DNA of 64,000 nucleotides from Hyalella azteca. Its lineage: Eukaryota > Arthropoda > Malacostraca > Amphipoda > Hyalellidae. Made by a program: the position numbers and the translations under genes. Of the stretch, positions 26,077 through 37,450 are shown in pieces. The notes under the pieces were generated by a model. The model was not told the origin of the DNA. It searched no databases and was given only the letters and a program-made list of their open reading frames with translations. Positions within the stretch are counted from its first letter, which is position 1, and every line of letters begins with the position of its first letter. The stretch lies in NCBI RefSeq assembly GCF_000764305.2, contig NW_025933425.1, positions 35,873-99,872 on the forward strand, in the 5' to 3' direction.

Positions 26077-26199
26077 CAAAAATAAGCATACTAGGATGAC
26101 GTTAAGTTTCACTTGGCAGATCGTTCCTTGTGCTCAGAAAAATAAGCATACTAGGATGACGTGAAGTTTCACCTGGCAGCTCGTTCCTTGTGCTCAGTC
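26077..26199. repeat. 60-bp tandem duplication covering a stop codon
   Basis: Two copies at an exact 60-bp offset (about 26,077-26,138 and 26,137-26,198) share AAATAAGCATACTAGGATGA, TTTCAC and TCGTTCCTTGTGCTCAG. The inner copy encodes, on the minus strand, the last codons (TEHKERAAR) and stop of the gene at 26.2-29.6 kb; the outer copy would encode TEHKERSAK and a stop. Confidence 0.85.
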
Positions 26200-29100
26200 T
26201 TGACAGGCCTGCTGTTGCTGCCGCTGCAGGCCCTCACCCAAACGTCAATGAGATCACCAAGGCAAGGACCGGCGTTGCGTTTCCGCCAGTCTTCTTCGTA
26301 GGTGTTTTTGACACAGCCTTGTGCCTTGGAGATGTTCTGCAATAAGATACATCTTGTGAAGCGCTACACCTCAAGCATTACAAATAAATAAAGCATTTAT
26401 TGTATACATTAACAATGTAAGATCAACGTAATGAAAGCCCAAAATCTGAGTTTTCGATTCCTAAGAATATGCATACATTAATAAAAATCGAAAGTACACC
26501 AGATAATGATGATTACCAAATTTCAACTATTTTTGATGATAATAATACCCGGCAGACAATATCAAATGAAATATCATCGTGAAATTCAAATAATAATAAA
26601 CGCCATAGATTGACATACCTCTTTCAACCGTAAGTTGCGTTCACGCTGCGCAGGCTCGGATGACTTCTCGGCTCGCGCACTCAGGGCTTGGTAGAGCAGG
26701 GAACCCACGCTGAACATGTAGCGCAGGCACGCCTTCACATCCTCGGGCGTCTCAACTGCGCTGCCTAGCATAGTAAGCCAGTCAAAATTAGTGACATGCT
26801 GGTTATCACTAAAGACCTAGAGATAGTAGGTACTATTTACCGGCGCCAACTTGATTTCCCGCCAGTAACGCTCACCGCCAGTGTGACGGTGAGCGTAGTT
26901 ACAGTCAGTAACTTGGTGTGTGACTGTAACTGTAGATTTCATCGGTAGGTAGAGGGCTAAGATTTGCGTCAATTCAATTAGAAATACAGAGATTAGTATT
27001 TGTTTGCAACTTTATATTCATTACGGCACTCTAAGATGGATATTAATTGAATAAATAATCATTGATACATAGTTCGGTCGCTGTTCAAACTTTTCTACTT
27101 CAGCTAATTCAATTCAAAACATGGGGTCACAGGCTCACCTTAAAATGTAACTAGAGCCAAAACGGAAGGTGTAGTTATTACAAACTATGGAAATCTAGTT
27201 ATTTTAAATTTGATTTAATTTGAATATTCAAAAATTATCAAAAAGTACAACATAAGCACACCAACGTGTAAGCCAACTCTCCATTGCGTTAGGCAATAGC
27301 TGTACCATTTATAATTAATAACGTACACAGCAGTGATTTGATACGTGTGCGAAAATTGAACATAAAGTAAAACGTTGTTGCGCCTTCCAAATTATTGAAT
27401 GATTTATAAAAGTGATTGTCAGCAGGTTGATAGGCTTTAAGTTCAGCTATCGACTCTCGAACGCTAGTGCTCTGAGTGTCACAAATAACACAGTAATATC
27501 CAATATTATTATCTAGAAAATTTCAACAAACCCGGAAGCGTGGTAGTTTGCACTATAAAGTTGAGCTTGGTAAGCATCTTTTCTATCCGATCTTGCCCGA
27601 TCACCTGCACGGACTGGTCTCTCGTCGAAAGTCGCGAAACTGCCCGACACATCCAATATTATAGATTAATTCGCCAATCTCATGAAAATTGTGCGAAAGT
27701 TGATTTCATATTATCTAATATTTTATAGTGTACCATTCATTGAACATTGAACAAAGAAAATACGGGAATTTTGCGCACGAGTTTCAACTAGAACTCGCAT
27801 ATTTCAAATTCTGTGAAATATTTGAATAACGAAATGAATAAGGCTTGCTAAAATATGAAGAATTCCTTGTAAATTTGAGAAAATTATAACTAAGAGACTA
27901 TCCAACAAAACCATTGCCGGACAAGCTTCCTGAAACGTAAAAACAACTAGTATTGCACGTACAGCTGCATATTAAAGTTACTTATGATACCAAAATTCGA
28001 TCTATTGTTTTGAATGATTCAAAACTATTCAAACAGCAGAACAACATCAATTAATGACTCCTCTGCTACTGGCCGCTGCACGCGTTAAGCAGCATAAGAT
28101 CACACGCAAGTACCTACGGCGGCGGTCACTTGTTTCACCTGAACGGCTGTCGGAGGGTCGGCGTTCCGGGTTCACGGCGTCCGTGGAGCTTTTAAGGCTC
28201 TTAAGGAAAGCAGCGACTTTTCTATCAACTTCATCCTCATCCGCCTCACGCTTCACAGTCGACATCAACGAAGACCTGTCTTCACGTACAGCTTCCTTCT
28301 TAATTGACTTTGCCAGGGATTTCTCCCTACTTCCATGATGGCTTCCTGCACAAAATAAAATTATCTTGTAATTCCATATCACTTCATTGGAATGCTGAGC
28401 TTTTGCTGCTAACAAAAATGCCTATATTATTTAATAAACTACAAGTTGTGGTATACGTTTATCCTACGGCATACTATCCGATTATACTGTCACCGGCTAG
28501 AGCTACTACAAGCCAATCTAAACGTTAGGCCTGTAATTCACTATCAGGATTCACCGCTCATAGGCCAGGACAATATGAATAAATTTCAGGCAACTGTGCT
28601 CATTGATCTAACCTACAATGCCGTTCAACTCTCCCAGTCATCGTCAGTTAAAGCCGGTTCAGTGGCTATGGATTTTAATCACGACAAAGCACACTTAAAA
28701 TAGTTTATTCAATCACTTTGTTTAAAATCAGTAAAACATGGTAAAGGGAAGCACGAATTCCGACTAAAATGACTATTCTAAGAGACGTTCAAATTGGTTC
28801 AATTCCATTTACTATTGCACAGCATTAATGCACGTAGTTAAGGTTACCGTAATTCGCATAGGCGAACGAATAGCAGGTAAGACTAAGTCCTCACGGCACA
28901 GCCACAACTCCAGCGTTAAGCAAAGAATGCTGAGAGTTAACAGAGATGAGCGGGTTCAGGTATGAACCTCACTATAGGGCTGGCGGGACACGACTGACTA
29001 CCTCACGCACAGACGCTCAGACCTGCAGGAGCCGTATTATCAAAACTTCGTAAGTACGCAAAGTCGACTTACGAGTGGCGTTGCTATGACAACGTAATAC

Positions 29101-29559
29101 TAGCGGTGGTATTATCAAAACATTTGCGCGGGAAGAATTTGCGCTGGAAAAAAATTTAGGCTTTTAGCTAAGACTTGCATACGAAAGTTTTGATAATGCC
29201 AAATATAAGGGTGTATTTACGTACCACAGAACTTTTTTGTCGTAAGTACGAAAAGTTACGAAGTTTTGATAATCCGGCCCCAGACCTAGTACTAGACAGT
29301 TCCAACTGCTATAGGTCTGACTCGCATGTCACTGGCGCGGCTTCGCCAGACGTAATAGAATAATTTCGTCACAAGAAAATGCACATTGAATAAATTAGTG
29401 AACGCTGTTCCTCGTTCACAATACTATGATGATAAGATGATAGTAATAATGCATACAATTGACAGAATAATCGTGCATAATAATTGCGAGAAAATATGAG
29501 ATTTGCTGCATTACTTACGAGGAGGCGACCGCGAACTGCGTCCATCATAAAACCCAGCT
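26169..29559 (-). CDS. Unrecognised Arg/Ser-rich protein, at least four exons, 5' end missing
   Basis: Minus-strand exons 29,519-29,559, 28,114-28,345, 26,619-26,760 and 26,169-26,336 join in phase: acceptors TTTCAG, GTGCAG, AGGCAG and TTGCAG, donors GTAAGT, GTACTT (a GTGTGA nearby is an alternative) and GTATGT. The product reads GFYDGRSSRSPPRSHHGSRE, then SIKKEAVREDRSS, an acidic DEDEVDRKVAAFLKSL helix, a basic patch, and a compact part containing DVKACLRYMFSVGSLLYQAL and YEEDWRKRNAGPCLGDLIDVW. The start is RS-like and charged, suggesting a nuclear or RNA-linked protein, but I recognise no family and assign no function. The C-terminal part looks helical and conserved-like. The reading to the stop at 26,169 may be one of two alternative 3' ends (the other via 22,647-22,844). 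The first exon lies upstream and was not found. Confidence 0.6.
29028..29281. mobile_element. Small inverted-repeat element (MITE)
   Basis: The left end GGAGCCGTATTATCAAAAC and right end GTTTTGATAATCCGGCCCC are inverted repeats of about 30 bp sharing TTATCAAAACTTCGTAA; total length is about 254 bp. The flanks share AGACCT (left AGACCTGCA, right AGACCTAGT), a possible decayed 8-9-bp target duplication. The element lies inside an intron of the unrecognised minus-strand gene. Confidence 0.65.
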
Positions 29560-30400
29560 CTGAAATACAAACGTCAGTCTAACTTAAATACTTACCTGGC
29601 ACAGGAGATACCGTAAATATTTACACATTACCGAACTCATCGGTTCCATAAAATAGAAAGAAAAAGAGTACTTATCTATGAACCAGCAAATATCTATTAC
29701 CAACAAACACAAGAGCAAGTTAAAAAGTAACGTAAGAAATACCTTAAGTCAATTTGGATTTTGGTCAAGCATTGCTATAAATACTCTGAAATCCCAATAT
29801 TTAATTCCTACTATAACAAAAGAGAGCAGGGAAATGCAGAGCAATAGAAAATATAGGTAGATCGCCAATCTATTCGCCAACTGAAGTAGTGGACCCACCG
29901 TCCGAATGCAGATTTCAAAAGTGTCGATACACCAAATCAAAGGTGTAAATGAACGACTTTTTGCTGCTCAACCGTCTAGACTGCCAAATTCACACCAATA
30001 AATGCCTAATCGTTTATTTATTACAACTTTTATTTCAGATCACGTGAAACCATCCATCATTACGTATTAGTTGGTTTTAGGAACGTATTACGTGTTGGTA
30101 TTCAAGAACATAACAATACTATTAAATTAGAAACCAGGGTGCGTTGGTGTGGAACTAAACACGCAATCATAAACGGAACACGAGAATGTCGCTCATTACA
30201 ATACTTGTCACACCGAAGATCAAGGAGCAATCAACAAGCGAAACGCAAAAATCTTGCTGGTTATACGAATGTCTATCATGACACGCGAAGATTTACGAAC
30301 GCAGTTTGAGTCTGGCGTTCCAATATGGCAACTGAACTGAACCGATTATGGCGTTATTTTTGACGATATTATTAAACAGAGCGGTACAAATTCGCGAGCG
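29560..30400. other. Non-coding sequence upstream of the unknown minus-strand gene
   Basis: No exon, RNA gene or repeat end that I can support; the missing 5' exon of the minus-strand gene may lie here or further right. Confidence 0.25.
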
Positions 30401-30401
30401 N
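30401..30401. other. Ambiguous base (N) at the edge of a transposon copy
   Basis: The only N in the window sits exactly where the hAT-like copy 2 begins in mid-element, so it may mark an assembly join or a collapsed gap. Confidence 0.9.
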
Positions 30402-31216
30402 CTTGGTTAAACCGACCGGTAGAAAAGCCGGTCGTTCCTCCTATATCTGTATAACTCGCGAACGAAAGCAAAATAGAAAAATTTTCACGAGCTAAACATC
30501 ACCCTTGAGAGGTTAGGTATTAATATACAAAGTTTCGTTGAAATCTGTTCTGTAGTTTAAATAATTTTTTTGATCGCAACGAATTACCCGGCGATGCGGG
30601 CCGAATATAAGGAAGTGTGAAATCAAGGATGACGGTGAAATGAAAAAAACTCGCAAACGAAGGTAAAATAGAAAAAAATTTATAAGCTAAAAATTCACCG
30701 TTGGGTAGTTAGGAATGTATATTCAAAATTTCGTTTAAATCTGTTCAATGGTTTGGAAGAAATTCTTTGATCACTGCCGATTTCGGCCTGTTTCGCAATA
30801 TACGCGTAACTCACGAATGAAGGTGAAATTAAAAAAAAAAATACGAGCCAAACATCACCGCTAGATTCTGATGAATACGTGTTCCAAGTTTCATAGAGCT
30901 GCGTTCATTAGTTTGGGAGATATTACTTGATAATTGAATTTGGAGATTGGTCGTGAGACCGGCGACGAGTCCGGCCTTAAATTCGCCCCCGACGTCCTAG
31001 GTTTCTATAGTGCTGAAACAGTTAAAACAGCTGAAAAGCATATTGTTCACTAAATGGCGTTATATGTATTTGTGAAATACACATTTGTATTGAACCTTTA
31101 TCCTTTAAAATTGCAGCGTACTAAATTTCAAGAAAGAGGCGTATGTCTGTGGGGGCGCTAGAAATTCACTAGGGAGCCAAGGGGGGCGCCAGCCTGAAAA
31201 AGTTTGGGAACCACTG
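30402..31216. mobile_element. hAT-like DNA transposon, copy 2, left part missing
   Basis: Begins abruptly at CTTGGTTAAACCGACCGG, which matches 38,195 onward inside copy 3, and runs to the right terminal repeat GTTTGGGAACCACTG at 31,216, preceded by GGGGGGCGCCAGCC. The left half, including its inverted repeat, is absent; the sequence left of the N is unrelated. No coding sequence. Confidence 0.75.
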
Positions 31217-33869
31217 ATATATATGAACCCGGTCACATAACACGATTTTAGATTTTCTGTAAAAATGGCAAGAAAAGGAAAAGAATCGGCGACAGGTCAC
31301 ATCAGGCCTACACTTCAGCGCCGACATCACTATAATTATGTTAATAAGTTAATCAAATCTTACGATATGACTTCAATATCTGTTGTTCAGAAGCCGTAAT
31401 TTATTTTATATAGATTACAGATTCAGCATCTATGTATATTTATTTTCTCTGAAGCTGTTCTCACCGAACATTACCGAAATAATAATGCACACATAAATAC
31501 TATTGAGGGTTGTAAATAAACATCTAAATAAGTATTTTAAAAAGGTGTAAGTTATCCGTACGAGGATACCAAGCAAATCATAATCGGCATTTTGGCGATT
31601 GCAGGCCATTTCTTAATCAATAAAATATAGTAAAATGATATTAAACTAGCAAATGAAGTGACCCAATCAATACTTTTGTAAACATTAATACACTAACAAG
31701 TAATTTAAACAATCCATATAAACTCATTCCACAACTTCACGAGCGTAGCCATAATTACTTTCATGCTCTGTTTATTAGTGAAATCGTACGATAAAAACTG
31801 CTGCTAGTTCTGAGTAATAGCCGAATCCTTACTTCACACGAGACTAACAAAAGAAGATAAAGAAAATTGCGGCAAGACTCATTGCCGCGCTATTAAAATA
31901 AAAACTTTTATTCCTTTCGAATTTCGGTATGTTTAGCTTTGCTGACAATGTGTGTTGATTGTTCCATGTTTCAATGCTCGTTTCATTATTAGTTATAGAA
32001 AACGAACAGGCCAATATTTATTTATATATAAATGTATATGATGTTTATTAGCATTCTATGAAACCATCATCAAGCACACTATACAATACGTCAGTGATTT
32101 CATTGTGAGCATAAATTATTCCAACTCAGTTTCAAAGGAAGTAGACGTATAGACAGTTCTGGTTAAACCTGCCACACAACTGAAAAATTGGCGAGTTAAA
32201 ATATTCCATTACGAGGTTCGTTACCAATTGGCTGCTACAATTATTTCATCTACAATTTGGTAAGACGGAATCCGCCTCAAAGCTGAAACTTAATAATAAT
32301 TCACTCCTGAAATCCGACTGATAAAGGTATACGAGAAAATATAAAAAGTTTCTATTTTAATTTCATTTCCAGCTTGAGTTCAAATAATATTTATTAATGT
32401 CCATGCAATTGATACAAAGAACTACTTAAACGAGTAGTCTGCGTCTCACAGAAACACGATGCAAAAACAGTAAGTGGAACTGAGAAAACGCATGATGCAG
32501 TGGCCTAAGGACCGCCCACTGGCAAGAAACGGTGGTATGAGGAATATTTCCGCAACAAATAAAGATTTTAAATCACAACGTCCTACACTCTTACCTTTAG
32601 TTTCGTCCGATCAGAGTCCTTCTAATTACTGCTAAGTGACACAGAATAAACAAAATAACTGTAACTGGTCATACATACGAACACGTCAGAGAAAGATATT
32701 AACGGTCTTATCGCGGCAAAGGTCTGTGAAGGAGTGCCGAACAGAGGCCCAAGCTGATGGTTCTCGAGAAAATTTAGGTATTTTTGTTTTAGAAGTTACA
32801 TCGCGTACAAGCCTCTTTATGGTAAATTTTCGGTCATTTTTTATTTCATATTCATGTTTTTGTGTCAAGCTATTATTTTTTTAACACTGAGTATGAATGA
32901 TAGCGGTAGGTGTTCATTTATGTTCAAAAAGTTATTTGAAATGTCTGCCACAGAACGTAGATTAACTGAATCCACATTCCAGACGTTCAAAGGGAACAAC
33001 GACAAAGCAGTAAACGTCTTCATTATTCTGGACTAATCCTGAAGTCTCCTAACTCGGAATAAAAAGACTGAATCGGTCAACATTTAATTCAAGTGACACT
33101 GTTAGAAGTCAGTTCCTGACACCGGTTTAATTTTACCCAATATTCGCGTCAAAAATGTTGTAGGAATTGAATTATAATACATAAGTGGTTGTCCGTACAG
33201 CTCCTGTAACCTCAATCATCTTCGGAGACATCGGCTCAGAACTCAGGTATAAAAACTGCGTTTCATGCTAGAGCGTGTCTGTGAAATTTTGTTGTCCTCT
33301 GCTCTGACGTCTTGTGCCTTAGTCTTACTCTGACACGTTGCTCTGTAGACTTACTCTGACACCTTGCTTTTTAGTTTAACTCTGAAATCGTGCGTTGGAG
33401 TCGTGATCCGCAAGTCAAACCCAGAATTATGTCCAGGTTTACTCGGTGCATCAACACAGAAAGATATATTGAAGGAACCTTCACGCGGCGGTTAGTGAGG
33501 ACCCAGGCAAGACACATCAGCTGTAGAGTCAACAGCCGCGCGTGTTGAAGTGCGCCGAGTTCATCTCATCTGTTCATCGCAGCTCAACGGGAGACGACGA
33601 TATCCATCATCGCCGCGTTTACATCATTGCTTCCACAAATGTTTTTCTTGGAAAAATGTCTTGGTTGAAGTAAATATTAATTAAATACTTGTTTTATATA
33701 ATTTAAATAGTTCTTAAATATTAATTAAATAATAACGACTGTTTTTCATGTTTGAAACATCTTTCGCGTTTCAACTGTGCCATATAATCAAATGCCAACA
33801 ATATTTTTTGGGTAGGAAACATGTTATCACGGCATTGTCTTGCATTATTTATTTTGCGTAGGATCTAAC
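31217..33869. other. Non-coding region
   Basis: AT-rich sequence; degenerate direct repeats around TACTCTGACA at about 33,290-33,400 are the only structure noted. Short open frames at 32,636-33,036 lack splice sites, motifs and composition that would support them. Confidence 0.3.
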
Positions 33870-34065
33870 ATCAGACACCAACATCAGGGACCCACATCAG
33901 ACACCAACATCAGGGACCCACATCAGAGACCAATATGAGGGACCAATATCAGAGACAACATCAGACACCAACATCAGGGACCAACATCAGAGACCAACAT
34001 CAGACCAACATCAGAGACAGCATCAGAGACCAACATCAGAGACAACATAAGGGACCAACATCCGA
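33870..34065 (+). repeat. Tandem repeat of ACATCAG(A/G)GACC units
   Basis: Irregular array with units of about 12-17 bases, such as ACCAACATCAGAGACC and CAACATCAGGGACC. First of several unrelated arrays packed into 33.9-37.1 kb. Confidence 0.85.
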
Positions 34066-35060
34066 TGGCTGCAGTGGCCAAGTCAGTGGTTGCAGAGATC
34101 ACCACAATCGAGTACCACATTAAGGCAGGGACCAATGCAGTGTTAGCAGTAAACGTCGCGGTGGTTGTTATGACATCTCAACTATTGCACTGATCATCAA
34201 AGTTGTTACAGAGACCATTGCAGTGGTTAATGTGACCGTCTCAGCGGTAACAGAGACCGTGTGGTTGAGGTGGTTGTTCTCTATATTCCTCTCATCACAT
34301 TGACCCTGAGCTTCCGCCTCGCAAAACTAAAGTTCTTGTTGACGGCAGAAGCATAAAAGCAGCAGCCATAGCAAGTTCAAGGATTACGTACTTAAACTTA
34401 TCACTAACGTATTATTAAGTTTGCTGTTCTCAAAAGAATAACCATGCACTCTTCGACCCCCCCAGCGCCCCCGCCCCCACAGCTACAAGGAAATTAAAAT
34501 TTTTTTGGATCTGTGAAAACAAAGTTGTACAAATTACCTTAAACTTGTAGTCCAATTGCATAATTCACGAATTTGATTATTTTCAGAATTGGGAAAAATA
34601 AACATTTGAAATCAAATTTTATTTTGTATTTTAAATTGTATTCTTCTTAGAGTTTTTATCGATAACTGCATAAATGAAATAGGTACTGATTAATGTCTTT
34701 ACGTCTACAATCGCACTCGGAATAATTCACACAAAAAGCTGCTCATCGTGTGCAGTTAACTCTGTAACTGAGATCTACATTATTGATGCTAAAAATTGAG
34801 CTTTTTAAAGGAGTATAATTGGCTTTTGTTTGGCTGTAAGTCCGTCGCTTCGAGCTGGCCTATTGTGGACCCGAACAAACCAAGTTCTCAATGAGAAGCA
34901 GATTATTATGATTATTTTTAGGGAGGCCTGCGAGAGTGAAGGGCCGGGGGAAGTTGAAGGAGCTAAAGCGAGCTGTGAAGAGATGGCACAGCTTTTGTTG
35001 TTGTAATCGAGTTACACGTCATCTCCATTTGGGGCGGCGGCCTAACGCTTATGATGTGCG
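34066..35060. other. Spacer between satellite arrays
   Basis: Contains (CAGTGGTT)-like imperfect repeats to about 34,280 and a C-rich patch near 34,460. A TTATTATGATTATT tail at about 34,905-34,918 resembles a SINE or LINE 3' end, but no body was recognised. Confidence 0.3.
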
Positions 35061-35064
35061 CGCC

Positions 35065-35762
35065 TGACTGAGATCTGCGCCGCGCGCCTGGCTGTAGATC
35101 TGTGCCGCGCGCCTGGCTGGCTGGAGATCTGCGCCGCGCGCCTGGCTGGAGATCTGCGCCGCGCACCTGGCTGGATATCTGCGCCGCGCGCCTGGCTGGA
35201 GATCTGCGCCGCGCGCCTGGCTGGAGATCTGCGCCGCGCGCCTGGCTGAGATCTGCGCCGCGTGCCTGGCTGGCTGGAGATCTGCGCCGCCCGCCTGGCT
35301 GGAGATCTGCGCCGTGCGCCTGGCTGGCTGGAGATCTGCGCCGCGCGCCTGACTGCGGAGATCTGCGCCGCGCGCCTGGCTGGCTGGAGATCTGCGCCGC
35401 GCGCCTTGCTGACTGTGGAGATTTGCGCCGCCCGCCTGGCTGGCTGGAGATCTGCGCCGCGCGCCTGGCTGGCTGGAGATCTGCGTCGCGCGCCTTGCTG
35501 ACTGTGGAGATCTGCGCCGCGCGCCTTGCTGGCTGGAGATCTGCGCCGCGCGCCTAGCTGGCTGGAGATCTGCATCGCCCGCCTGGCTGGCTGGAGATCT
35601 GCGCCGCGCGCCTTGCTGGCTGGAGATCTGCGCCGCGCGCCTTGCTGGCTGGAGATCTGCGCCGCGCGCCTGGCTGGCTGGAGATCTGCGCCGCGCGCCT
35701 GGCTGGCTGGAGATCTGCGCCGCGCGCCTGGCTGGCTGGAGATCTGCGCCGTGCGCCTGGCT
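35065..35762. repeat. GC-rich satellite, 25/29-bp unit with BglII and BssHII sites
   Basis: About 25 units built from GGAGATCTGCGCCGCGCGCC followed by TGGCTGGCT (29 bp) or TGGCT (25 bp); a few carry GACTGCGGA or GACTGTGGA instead. Nearly every unit has AGATCT and GCGCGC. Composition is far richer in G, C and CpG than the flanks. Long open frames on both strands are a by-product of the stop-poor unit. Confidence 0.95.
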
Positions 35763-35826
35763 TAAGTTTTGTGGCTGCTTTGCTGCGTGACTGTCGGCAA
35801 CACAAACCTATTACTGCGCGCACTAA

Positions 35827-36290
35827 ATGTTAGTGGTGAGGTGATTGGCTCGTTGGTGGTGAGGTGATTGGTTCGTTAGTGGTGAGGTGATTGGTTCGTT
35901 AGTTGTGAGGTGATTGGTTCGTTAGTTGTGAGGTGATTGGTTCGTTAGTTGTGAGGTGATTGGTTCGTTAGTTGTGAGGTGATTGGTTCGTTAGTGGTGA
36001 GGTGATTGGTTCGTTAGTTGTGAGGTGATTGGTTCGTTAGTTGTGAGGTGATTGGTTCGTTAGTGGTGAGGTGATTGGTTCGTTAGTTGTGAGGTGATTG
36101 GTTCGTTAGTTGTGAGGTGATTGGTTCGTTAGTGGTGAGGTGATTGGTTCGTTAGTTGTGAGGTGATTGGTTCGTTAGTTGTGAGGTGATTGGTTCGTTA
36201 GTGGTGAGGTGATTGGTTCGTTAGTTGTGAGGTGATTGGTTCGTTAGTTGTGAGGTGATTGGTTCGTTAGTGGTGATGTAATTGGCTCGT
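35827..36290. repeat. 23-bp satellite with a 69-bp higher-order period
   Basis: About 20 units starting GTGAGGTGATT and ending CGTTAGTT or CGTTAGTG. From about 35,990 the last base alternates strictly G,T,T,G,T,T, with the G variants at about 35,993, 36,062, 36,131, 36,200 and 36,269, giving an exact 69-bp trimer. Confidence 0.95.
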
Positions 36291-36815
36291 TAATGATGAG
36301 GCAATGGTTGGTGTTGTTACTTGTAAATTACTTCGTAAGGCAACACATGCATATATATTATATATAATACGCAAACTGGATTATCAAATATCACAAAATT
36401 CTGAAGTTTCAAAATCGCGCGAATGTTCTCAAACTTTTACTTGTAAATTATTACACATTTATTAGTGAATTTATGCAAGATGATAGTATTTAGAATGAGT
36501 TAAATGAGAGACACACAATCTCATTCATATACTGTAGTTCACTATTATTGTTCTTCCCAATCGTTAAATCAATCAATCCCGCAATCCTTCCTCAATTTCC
36601 CGCCTTTCAATAATTTTTTATATTCAACTTTGTTGCCACGCTTACTTATAATAATCCGATTGGTAATCATGAACATTTTTCTGATGAAACGACTTCGGAA
36701 TCGTAAGTTGTTATTGCAATGGGAAGGGCCAGCAAAAACAAGATCATTTATATAGCAGGATATCTGTCATGCACTTTATATACTCGTGGACATTAAAAAA
36801 GCTAGATAGTCAAGT
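36291..36815. other. Spacer between satellite arrays
   Basis: AT-rich unique sequence; an 83-codon open frame at 36,504-36,755 has no supporting motif or splice sites. Confidence 0.3.
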
Positions 36816-37125
36816 ATGACTTTTAAATAGCCATGTTAAATAGTAATGTTAAATAGTTATGTTGAAAAGTCATGTTAAATAGTCATGTTAAATAGTCATA
36901 TTAAATAGTCATGTTAAATAGTCATGTTAAATAGTCATGTTAAATAGCCTTGTTAAATAGTCATGTTAAAAAGTCATGTTAAATTATCCTGTTAAATAGT
37001 CATTTTAAAAGCAGGTTAACGTTATTACAATAGAGCGTTCTTAAGGTTGATTAACGTAATAACAATAGCGTTCATAAAGTTGATTAACGTTATAACAATA
37101 GTGCATTCTTAAGGCTGAATTGCAT
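36816..37125. repeat. 13-bp tandem array (TCATGTTAAATAG) followed by a longer AT-rich repeat
   Basis: About 14 copies of a 13-bp unit TCATGTTAAATAG run to about 37,005. They are followed by about three copies of a roughly 50-bp unit containing TTAACGTTATTACAATAG and GCGTTCTTAAGGTTGA. Confidence 0.9.
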
Positions 37126-37450
37126 TGTAACAGAAACGGTTTTCTTCATTGATCTCATGCACAAGTACAATACAATTAATAGATATAGAAGACTAATTCA
37201 TATAGGACAGGCATACAGGATTCAGTGTCTGCTCCTTTTATAACACACCAACATCGCTCCAAAGCCTCCTTTTTCTGCTCCTGTTTAAGTCATCGCGTCT
37301 AAGCATTACACCAACAAACTTCCTCAGCAATTAAGCTACCACCAACGATTAATTAACAAAGTGTTTACTGAGACGCGCTTTAGGGAGAGAAGTGCGGTAG
37401 TTAGGACCATTAGAGAGTGTTTGTTTTGGCGTTTGATGATTGTCTTAGAG

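Noticed and set aside
32636..33036. Small plus-strand frames of 60-82 codons
   Set aside because: No homology, splice context or composition bias; expected by chance in 64 kb.
35042..35833. Long open frames on both strands (up to 177 codons)
   Set aside because: They are repeats of one short peptide arising from the stop-poor GC-rich satellite unit and occur on both strands at once.
35827..36290. CRISPR-like regular repeats
   Set aside because: The 23-bp units are directly adjacent with no spacers, and the setting is eukaryotic.
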